The position numbers were made by a program, and so were the translations under genes. A model generated the notes under the pieces. It searched no databases, was not told the origin of the DNA, and worked only from the letters and a program-made list of their open reading frames with translations. A DNA stretch of 64,000 nt from 13-2-20CM-66-19 sp963760225 (GTDB lineage: Bacteria; Pseudomonadota; Gammaproteobacteria; Steroidobacterales; Steroidobacteraceae), in the NCBI GenBank assembly GCA_963760225.1, contig CAVXCD010000002.1, positions 806,001-870,000 of the forward strand, read 5' to 3'. Shown piece by piece: positions 43,085-49,900 of this stretch (its first letter is position 1; every line of letters begins with the position of its first letter).

Positions 43085-44617
43085 GTGAGGTCGGCAAGCG
43101 CGCGCGCGCGCCGCGGCCTGCTGTTACCGAGCGCGCATGCTCCCGCCATCGTCAACGCTGGCGCGCGCGGCGCCGCCACGCTCGATGCGCTGCTGGCGAT
43201 CGTGCCGCACCCCCCGAGCAGCGCAGCCTTCCGGCACCTGCCGGACAGCGCGCGCTGGCGCGAGCTCAATGCGCGCAGCACGCCGCGCGCCGGCACGGTG
43301 CGCAGCACGGTGCTCGGCAATCCGCGCCATACGCTGGCGGTGCTCGGCTACCTGCCGAGCGCGGCGAGCGCCTTCGAGCGGCTCAGTCTCGCCGGACGCA
43401 TGGTGAGGGAGGCCGCGGCACGAGCGCCGCAGGTGCTGGGCCTCGCCGCGACCGGCACGCCTGCGGCCGCCGGCGCGGCGCTCGAGGCTCTGCTGGCTGC
43501 CGCGCTGGCGCAGGCGTTTGCGCTGCCGAGCTGGCGCGCGCCGGTGCACGGCGAACGGCGCATCGAGCGAGTGGTGCTGCTGGGCGACGCGCCGCTCGAC
43601 AAGCGCTACGCCGCGGCCAGCGCGCACGGCACCAACCTCGCCCGCTGGCTCACCGCGCTGCCGCCCAACGTGCTCGATGCGCGCGGCTACCGCCGGGCGA
43701 TCACACAGCTGGCGCGCTCGCACCGACTCACGCTGCGCTGGCTCGACGAGCGGGCGCTGCGCCGCGCGGGCGCCGGCGCGTTCCTCGCCGTGGCGGCCGG
43801 CAACGCCGAGCGCGGCGCCGGCATCGCACACCTGCGCTACCGGCCGGCGCGCCAGCGCCGCGCCGCGCGGCCGGACGTAGCGCTGATAGGCAAGGGCATC
43901 CTGTTCGACACCGGCGGCGTCAATCTCAAGACCCATCGCTCGATGCTCGACATGCACACCGACATGGCTGGCAGCGCGGTGGCGCTCGCGACGCTCGTGG
44001 CGCTCGCGCAGCTGCGCGCCCCGCTGAGCGCCGATGCGTGGCTGGCGATCACCGAGAACCGCATCGGTCCGCACGCCTACCGGCCGCAGGAAGTGGTGCG
44101 CGCGGCGAACGGCGTCACCATCCAGGTCATCCACACCGATGCCGAAGGCCGCATGGTGCTTGCCGACACGCTCGCCCTCGCCGCCCGCACCCGTCCGCGG
44201 CTGATGATCGACTTCGCGACGCTCACCGGGGCGTGCGTGCATGCGCTCACCGAGCGCATGAGCGGCGTATTCGCCAACCGCCCCGCACTCGCGGCGCAGC
44301 TGGTGGCAGCCGGGCGCGCCAGCGGCGAGCGCGTCTGGGACTTCCCGAGCGAGCCGGACTACGATGCCGAGCTGGAGAGCCGGGTGGCCGACATCGTGCA
44401 GTGCACGAGCGACGGCAAAGGCGATCACATCCTCGCCACGCGCTTCCTGGCGCGGTTCGTGCCGGCGGACATCCCCTGGGCGCACGTGGATCTGTCCTCC
44501 GCCACGCGCAGTGGCGGGCTGGCGCACGTGAGCACCGACGTCACCGGCTTCGGCGTGCGCTTCGCGCTCGAGCTGCTGCTGCGCAGTGATGTGTTGCACT
44601 CGCTGGAGAGCCGCTAG
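43085..44617 (+). CDS. M17 (leucyl aminopeptidase) family metallopeptidase
   Basis: A 510-residue two-metal exopeptidase with a GTG start. The C-terminal catalytic domain has GKGILFDTGGVNLK (metal and catalytic Lys), HTDMAGSA and HTDAEGRMVLAD; the family signature NTDAEGR has His instead of Asn. The N-terminal domain is very Ala/Arg-rich and diverged, and the C-terminal part after LTGAC differs from PepA. It may be a specialised leucyl-aminopeptidase-like enzyme. The downstream pyrC gene starts two bases after its stop. Confidence 0.88.
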   Translation: MRSASARARRGLLLPSAHAPAIVNAGARGAATLDALLAIVPHPPSSAAFRHLPDSARWRELNARSTPRAGTVRSTVLGNPRHTLAVLGYLPSAASAFERLSLAGRMVREAAARAPQVLGLAATGTPAAAGAALEALLAAALAQAFALPSWRAPVHGERRIERVVLLGDAPLDKRYAAASAHGTNLARWLTALPPNVLDARGYRRAITQLARSHRLTLRWLDERALRRAGAGAFLAVAAGNAERGAGIAHLRYRPARQRRAARPDVALIGKGILFDTGGVNLKTHRSMLDMHTDMAGSAVALATLVALAQLRAPLSADAWLAITENRIGPHAYRPQEVVRAANGVTIQVIHTDAEGRMVLADTLALAARTRPRLMIDFATLTGACVHALTERMSGVFANRPALAAQLVAAGRASGERVWDFPSEPDYDAELESRVADIVQCTSDGKGDHILATRFLARFVPADIPWAHVDLSSATRSGGLAHVSTDVTGFGVRFALELLLRSDVLHSLESR

Positions 44618-44618
44618 C

Positions 44619-45650
44619 GTGGACTCGCTGGTTATCCGCCGGCCCGACGACTGGCACCTGCACCTGCGCGATGGCGCTGAGCTGCGCGCGGTGCTGCCGT
44701 TCAGCGCGGCGCGCTTCGCGCGGGCGGTGGTGATGCCCAACCTCGCGCCGCCGGTCACGACCACCGCGGCGGCGCTCGAGTACCGCGCGCGGATCCTGGC
44801 GGCGCTGCCGCCCGGCGCGCAGTTCACGCCGCTCATGACGCTCTATCTCACCGACCACACGCCGGTGGCGGAGATCGCGCGTGCGCGCGCCGCCGGCTGC
44901 ATCGTCGGCTGCAAGCTCTATCCGGCCGGCGCCACCACGCACGCGGCCGCTGGCGTCACGGACGTGCAGCGCATCGATGCGGTACTGGCGCACATGGCGC
45001 AGACCGGGCTGGTGCTCGAGGTGCACGCCGAGGTCACCGATCCGGACGTCGACGTGTTCGATCGTGAGGCGCGCTACATCGAGCGCGTGCTGGCGCCGTT
45101 GAGCGAGCGCCACCCGCAGCTGCGCATCGTCGTCGAGCACATCACCACGCGCACCGCGCTCGACTTCGTGCTCTCGGGGAGGACCGGGATCGGCGCCACC
45201 GTGACGCCGCAGCACCTGCTGCTGAACCGCAATGCGCTGTTTGCCGGCGGCCTGCGGCCGCATCACTACTGCCTGCCGGTCCTCAAGGCGGAGGCCGACC
45301 GCGCCGCGCTGCTCACAGCGGTGGCGCGTGGCAGCCCGCGCCTGTTCCTCGGCACCGACAGCGCACCGCACTCACGCAGCGCCAAGGAGAGCGCCTGCGG
45401 TTGCGCCGGCATCTTCTCCGCGCACGCCGGCATCGAGCTGTACGCCGAGGCCTTCGCGCTCGCCGGAGCGCTCGAGCGTCTCGAGGCGTTCGCCGCATTC
45501 CATGGACCGGACTTCTACGGCCTGCCGCGCAACAGCGACACGATCACGCTGCTGCCCGAACCCTGGGAGGTGCCGGCACACTACCCGTTCGCTGGCGGCG
45601 AGCTGGTAGCGCTGCGCGCCGGCGGGCAGATCGGCTGGCGCCTCGCTTAA
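44619..45650 (+). CDS. pyrC: Dihydroorotase
   Basis: Cyclises carbamoyl aspartate in pyrimidine synthesis. GTG start chosen (GGAGAG about 10 bases upstream), giving 343 residues like E. coli PyrC. Zinc ligands are visible: WHLHLRDG, GCKLYPAGATT with the bridging Lys, EVHAEV and VEHITT, then LGTDSAPHS with the catalytic Asp. Downstream of an M17 aminopeptidase and upstream of rnt on the same strand. Confidence 0.95.
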   Translation: MDSLVIRRPDDWHLHLRDGAELRAVLPFSAARFARAVVMPNLAPPVTTTAAALEYRARILAALPPGAQFTPLMTLYLTDHTPVAEIARARAAGCIVGCKLYPAGATTHAAAGVTDVQRIDAVLAHMAQTGLVLEVHAEVTDPDVDVFDREARYIERVLAPLSERHPQLRIVVEHITTRTALDFVLSGRTGIGATVTPQHLLLNRNALFAGGLRPHHYCLPVLKAEADRAALLTAVARGSPRLFLGTDSAPHSRSAKESACGCAGIFSAHAGIELYAEAFALAGALERLEAFAAFHGPDFYGLPRNSDTITLLPEPWEVPAHYPFAGGELVALRAGGQIGWRLA

Positions 45651-45676
45651 AGAAGCGCATTGATTAGAATCCTGCC

Positions 45677-46432
45677 ATGAGCGAGCCGCAACCCGTCAGT
45701 GCACCGGCCGCGCCGGCCGCCGTACCCGCGGCAGCCGCCGGCCTGATGGCGCGGCGCTTCCGCGGCTACCTGCCGGTGGCGATAGACGTGGAGTGCGGCG
45801 GCTTCCACGCGGCAACCGACGCGCTGCTGGAGATCGCCGCGGTGCAGATCGACATGGACGCCGATGGCACGCTGCGGCGCGGTGCCACCCACAACTACCA
45901 CGTGCAGCCGTTTGCCGGTGCGCGGCTCGACCCGGCCGCGCTGTCGATCACCGGCATCGACCCCTGGCACCCGCTGCGACCGGCGCTGCCGGAGCGCGAC
46001 GCGCTGCAGCGGGTGTTTCGCGAGATCCGCCACGCGGTGCGCGCCTACCAGTGCCGCCGCGCGATACTGGTCGGGCACAACGCCGGCTTCGACCTCGGCT
46101 TTCTCAACGCCGCGGTGGCGCGCGCCGAGGTGAAGCGCAACCCCTTCCACCCGTTCTCCTGCTTCGACACGGCGACGCTCGCCGGTGCGGCACTCGGTCA
46201 GACCGTGCTGGCCAAGGCGGTCAGGGTGGCGGGACTCGCGTGGGATGCGGACAGTGCGCACAACGCCCGCTACGACGCCGAGCGCAGCGCGGAGCTCTTC
46301 TGCCTGGTGTGCAACCGCCTGCGCGACAGCTACGCGGCAGCCGAGGAGCGTGCGCGGGAATTCGGCTGGCTGGGCGGTGGCGTCGAGCCGGCCGCCGACG
46401 AGACGCCGGAAGCTGACATTCCCGCGCTGTAG
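45677..46432 (+). CDS. rnt: Ribonuclease T
   Basis: A DEDDh 3'-5' exonuclease that trims tRNA and other stable RNA ends. The 251-residue protein has AIDVECGGFHAATDALLEIAA (first Asp/Glu pair), LVGHNAGFDLGFL (third acid) and DSAHNARYDAERSAELF (His and last Asp). An extension of about 40 residues at each end is Ala/Glu-rich. Confidence 0.94.
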   Translation: MSEPQPVSAPAAPAAVPAAAAGLMARRFRGYLPVAIDVECGGFHAATDALLEIAAVQIDMDADGTLRRGATHNYHVQPFAGARLDPAALSITGIDPWHPLRPALPERDALQRVFREIRHAVRAYQCRRAILVGHNAGFDLGFLNAAVARAEVKRNPFHPFSCFDTATLAGAALGQTVLAKAVRVAGLAWDADSAHNARYDAERSAELFCLVCNRLRDSYAAAEERAREFGWLGGGVEPAADETPEADIPAL

Positions 46433-46457
46433 CTGACGGCAGGCGCGGACGGTGCGC

Positions 46458-46964
46458 CTATTTCGCCGCGCCGGCCTCGGCCAGGAGCTTGCGCAGCTCG
46501 CCGCTCTTGTACATCTCCAGCGCGATGTCGCAACCGCCGACCAGCTCGCCCTTCACGTACAGCTGCGGGTAGGTGGGCCAGTTGGAGAAGCGCTTGAGCG
46601 CCTCGCGCAGCTCCGGCTCCTCGAAGATGTTGACGTGCTTGAACTGCGCGCCGAGCGCGCGCAGCGCCGCGACCGTCTGCGCGGAAAAGCCGCATTGCGG
46701 GAAATCCGGCGTGCCTTTCATGAACAGCACCACCGGACTCGAGCCGAGCTCGCTCTTGATTCTCTCCACCACGTCCATCGTAACCACCTCATAGGTTTTT
46801 CGTCGCTCGGCGAGCTCGGCGAGCAGCCGCCATTGCTCCTGCGCACTCATCGTCGGCCAGCGGCCAATCTCCTCACCGCTGCGCAGGCAGCCGATGCACA
46901 GCCCCCGCGCGTCGAGGCGGCACACGTTGATGCACGGGGACGGCGGACGATCGACGGGCGGCAT
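46458..46964 (-). CDS. grxD: DUF1289 domain fused to a monothiol glutaredoxin
   Basis: A single open frame of 168 residues contains two domains. Residues 1-55 match DUF1289, a small Cys-rich family (SPCINVCRLDARGLCIGC, then E-E-I-x-x-W). Residues 63-168 are a Grx4-type monothiol glutaredoxin with the CGFS active site (FPQCGFSAQ) and WPTYPQLYVKGELVGGCDI. An internal ATG at 46778 (MDVVERIKSE) has GAGGTG about six bases upstream and is where a stand-alone Grx4 would begin, so both a fusion and a separate glutaredoxin may be made. Grx4 proteins deliver [2Fe-2S] clusters. Confidence 0.88.
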   Translation of the reverse strand: MPPVDRPPSPCINVCRLDARGLCIGCLRSGEEIGRWPTMSAQEQWRLLAELAERRKTYEVVTMDVVERIKSELGSSPVVLFMKGTPDFPQCGFSAQTVAALRALGAQFKHVNIFEEPELREALKRFSNWPTYPQLYVKGELVGGCDIALEMYKSGELRKLLAEAGAAK

Positions 46965-47076
46965 GTTGCCCTAAAGCTGAGCGCGCGCATTGAATTATGG
47001 GGGTGCGTCGCCTATTCTTCAAACGGCCGCAGGGTAACGACGTCCTGAAGAAACAATAACTTGGAGATCCAAAGCC

Positions 47077-47685
47077 ATGAATCCCCTGAACAACCACCGA
47101 CAGTCGCTGATTCTCGGCATCGTGGTCGCGCTGGTGCTGGCGGTGCTGATCGGCGGCGCTCATTTCTATGAACTCGGGCTGGCGCGCTGGTTCCACATCG
47201 TCAGCGGCGTGTTCTGGATCGGCCTGCTGTACTACTTCAACGTCGCGCAGACTCCGGCGCTGGCCGACGCGGCGGCGGACAAGGGCGGTCCGGGCGGGGC
47301 CGGCGTCACCAAGTACGTGGCCCCGCGTGCGTTGTTCTGGTTCCGCTGGTCGGCGCTCGCTACCTGGCTGGGCGGCGCGTGGCTGCTCGCTCGCGCCGGG
47401 AATTTCCTCGGCGCCTTCACGCTCGGCGCGCTGCCGGGCGCTCAGTCGCAACACTACCTGCTGGTGATCGGCATCGGCGCCTGGCTCGGCACCATCATGC
47501 TATTCAACGTGTGGGGACTGATCTGGCCGAACCAGAAGAAGATTCTCGGCATCGTCGCCGCCACCGACGAACAGAAGGCGAAGGCGCGCAAGGTCGCGGG
47601 CATGGCCTCGCGCGTGAACTTCGTGTTGTCGATCCCGATGCTCATGTGCATGGCCGGGGCGACCCACGGCCTGCCCTTCGGCTGA
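47077..47685 (+). CDS. Urate oxidase N-terminal (PuuD-like) membrane protein
   Basis: A 202-residue membrane protein with about four hydrophobic segments. LARWFHIVSGVFWIGLLYYFN and GLIWPNQKKILGI match the N-terminal domain of PuuD-type urate hydroxylases (Pfam Urate_ox_N). The C-terminal membrane part and cytochrome c domain of full PuuD are missing, with no CxxCH here. Proteins of this short form are widespread and unassigned, so urate oxidation should not be assumed. Its neighbours give no purine-catabolism context. Confidence 0.82.
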   Translation: MNPLNNHRQSLILGIVVALVLAVLIGGAHFYELGLARWFHIVSGVFWIGLLYYFNVAQTPALADAAADKGGPGGAGVTKYVAPRALFWFRWSALATWLGGAWLLARAGNFLGAFTLGALPGAQSQHYLLVIGIGAWLGTIMLFNVWGLIWPNQKKILGIVAATDEQKAKARKVAGMASRVNFVLSIPMLMCMAGATHGLPFG

Positions 47686-47703
47686 CGCCGAAGCAGAGAC
47701 GGC

Positions 47704-48552
47704 TTGCCGCCCGCGCTACCGGCTGATCTCGACGCCCAGGTCGAGGCGGCGCTGCGCGAGGACATCGGCAGCGGCGACGTGACGGCCGCGCTGGTGCCAG
47801 CGGCGCAGCAGGTGCGCGGCGCGACCGTCACGCGCGAGGCCGGGATCCTGTGCGGCCGCGCCTGGGCCGAGGAAACCTTCCGGCGGCTCGACACCCGCGT
47901 GCGCCTCGAGTGGCGCGCCGAGGACGGCGCCCGGCTCGAGCCCGCGCAGATCATCTTCGCCGTCAGCGGTCCGGCGCGCGCCGTGCTCAGCGGCGAGCGC
48001 ACCGCGCTCAATTTCCTGCAGCTGCTGTCGGCGACCGCGACCGTGACGCGGCGCTTCGTCGACGCGGTCGCCGGCACCGGTTGCCGCATTCTCGACACGC
48101 GCAAGACGCTGCCCGGGCTGCGCAGCGCGCAGAAGTACGCGGTGCGCTGCGGCGGCGGCGAAAACCACCGCATGGGGCTCTACGACGGCGTGCTGATCAA
48201 GGAGAATCACATCGCGGCCGCGGGCTCGATCAGCGCCGCGGTCGCCGCCGCGAGACACAGCTCCCCCGCCATCTGCGTCGAAGTCGAGGTCGAGTCGCTC
48301 GCCGAGCTCGAAGAGGCGCTGAGCGCGCAAGCGGACATCATCATGCTGGATGAGTTCAACGTGCACGATCTGCAGGCCGCCGTCACGCGCAACCGTGCCC
48401 ACGGCGCGCAGGCGAAGCTCGAGGCCTCCGGCAGCGTCACGCTGGAGACCGTGCGGGCGATCGCCGCCACCGGCGTCGACTACATCTCCGTCGGCAGCCT
48501 CACCAAACACGTTCAGGCGCTCGATCTGTCGATGCGCCTGAGCTTCGGATAA
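47704..48552 (+). CDS. nadC: Nicotinate-nucleotide pyrophosphorylase (carboxylating)
   Basis: Converts quinolinate and PRPP to nicotinate mononucleotide in NAD synthesis. TTG start; 282 residues. DTRKTLPGLRSAQKYAVRCGGGENHRMGLYDGVLIKENH is split over the typical active-site region, with the RKT and KxxH elements intact. SVGSLTKHVQALDLSMR closes the barrel. Nineteen bases after the Urate_ox_N gene. Confidence 0.95.
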   Translation: MPPALPADLDAQVEAALREDIGSGDVTAALVPAAQQVRGATVTREAGILCGRAWAEETFRRLDTRVRLEWRAEDGARLEPAQIIFAVSGPARAVLSGERTALNFLQLLSATATVTRRFVDAVAGTGCRILDTRKTLPGLRSAQKYAVRCGGGENHRMGLYDGVLIKENHIAAAGSISAAVAAARHSSPAICVEVEVESLAELEEALSAQADIIMLDEFNVHDLQAAVTRNRAHGAQAKLEASGSVTLETVRAIAATGVDYISVGSLTKHVQALDLSMRLSFG

Positions 48553-48561
48553 AGTGCAACC

Positions 48562-49128
48562 ATGAGCTCGCACGAACTTTGGCGCAGGCTGCCGTGTATG
48601 GCGGCGCTGCTGCTCGTCACGCACGCGGTCACCGCCCACGTCACCGCCCAGATCGCCGCCCCCGCGGATGCGCCGGAGGCGCTCAGGGTGCCCGCCGACG
48701 CCAGGCTGGTCCTGGCGGTGCACGCCACGGGCGCCCAGATCTACGTCTGCGCGGCCGCGGCGGATAGCAAGTTTCAGTGGACGCTGAAAGCCCCGGACGC
48801 GCAGCTGCACAACGCCCACGGCGCCGTGGTCGGCCACCACGCCGCGGGCCCGAGCTGGCGGTACAAGGATGGCAGCGAGGTCACCGGCAAGGCCGCAGCG
48901 CACGCCGACTCACCCGATCCGCATGCGGTGCCGTGGCTGCTGGTCAACGTCGTCGGCCACTCCGGCAGCGGCCTGCTCGAGTCAGTGACGAGCATCCAGC
49001 GCCTGCACACTCATGGCGGTGCAGCGCCGGCGGCCACCCGCTGCGATGCGGCGAAGGTGGACCGGGAGGCGCGCGTACCGTACAGCGCGGACTATTACTT
49101 CTACGCAGCGGCGGCGCCGGCACACTAG
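48562..49128 (+). CDS. DUF3455 domain-containing exported protein
   Basis: A 188-residue protein with a signal peptide (MAALLLVTHAVTAHVTAQ). The mature part, from ADARLVLAVHATGAQIYVC through HHAAGPSWRYKDGSEVTG and the late DYYFYAA, matches DUF3455, a beta-rich extracytoplasmic family of unknown function. Its stop overlaps the stop of the convergent glycosylase gene in a shared CTAG. Confidence 0.82.
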   Translation: MSSHELWRRLPCMAALLLVTHAVTAHVTAQIAAPADAPEALRVPADARLVLAVHATGAQIYVCAAAADSKFQWTLKAPDAQLHNAHGAVVGHHAAGPSWRYKDGSEVTGKAAAHADSPDPHAVPWLLVNVVGHSGSGLLESVTSIQRLHTHGGAAPAATRCDAAKVDREARVPYSADYYFYAAAAPAH

Positions 49129-49886
49129 ACCGCTCTGCCCCTGCCCCTGCCGCTGCCGCTGCCGCTGCCGGTAGGACAGCCCGCGCGCAGCGGACACTCA
49201 CCGCAGTGCGGCGCGGAGCGACGACAGGTCTGCTGTCCATGTTCGCGTAACAGGTAGTAGGCGGCGATGCAGGCGCGTGTGGTACGCGGCACGGCGGTGG
49301 CGATCGCTTCCTGCGCAGCGCGGTAGTCACGGCCGTAGTTGTCGGACGCGGGTGCCAGCCCCAAGCGCTGCAGCACCCGCAGGCCGTTCGAGTCGAGCGG
49401 GATCAGCCGCGCGGTGCCGGTGAAGGCGAGAATCTTGTCGGCACCAGGGTTACCGATCATCGGGAATGCCGCCAGTGCGCGCCGTGCCGCGGCGGACGGC
49501 AGCAAGAGCGCCTCCCGCAGATCACCGTGCCAGCGCTGCAACACCAGCTGCGCCGAGCGTCGCATGCGCTGCGCGCGTATCGCCGGGGCAATGCTGCCGC
49601 CGAGGCGCGCGATCGCCGTCAAGCGCGCGGCAGGCGCGCGGGCCACGGCGCGGGAGCCAAGTCCGATCCGCGCACGCAGCGCGTCGTACGCCTCCTGTCG
49701 CCGGGCATCGGGGGCGAGGTACGCAACCTGCTCCCACAGAATCAGCTCGAACGGATCGCGGCTCGGCGGAGCCGGCGGCGGCCCGTAGCGGCCGCGCAGT
49801 GCGCGCAGGATGGCTGGCAGTTTCACGGCTTGGTCATGCTGCCATTGTCGGCGGGCAGCATGTTGGCACCGGGCCGGCCCGGTCAC
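49125..49886 (-). CDS. Nth-like HhH-GPD DNA glycosylase lacking the catalytic Lys
   Basis: A 253-residue endonuclease III relative. HhH motif FPMIGNPGADKIL aligns with LPGVGRKTANVVL of Nth, placing Pro at the catalytic Lys position. The catalytic Asp is kept in PLDSNGLRV, and so are the 4Fe-4S cysteines (CRRSAPHCGECPLRAGC, spacing 6-2-5). It is therefore probably a monofunctional glycosylase or an endonuclease III-domain protein without lyase activity. GTG start at 49886; GTG 49826 (KLPAILRALRG) is an alternative nearer the usual N-terminus. The C-terminal tail is a Gly-Ser/Gly-Arg repeat. Confidence 0.82.
   Translation of the reverse strand: MTGPARCQHAARRQWQHDQAVKLPAILRALRGRYGPPPAPPSRDPFELILWEQVAYLAPDARRQEAYDALRARIGLGSRAVARAPAARLTAIARLGGSIAPAIRAQRMRRSAQLVLQRWHGDLREALLLPSAAARRALAAFPMIGNPGADKILAFTGTARLIPLDSNGLRVLQRLGLAPASDNYGRDYRAAQEAIATAVPRTTRACIAAYYLLREHGQQTCRRSAPHCGECPLRAGCPTGSGSGSGRGRGRAV
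49135..49170 (+). repeat. Six tandem hexamers at the end of the Nth-like gene
   Basis: Two CTGCCC and four CTGCCG units in a row. They encode the terminal GSGSGSGRGRGR of the leftward glycosylase. Hexamer gains or losses would keep the frame. Confidence 0.9.
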
Positions 49887-49900
49887 AACTCGCTAGCGAC

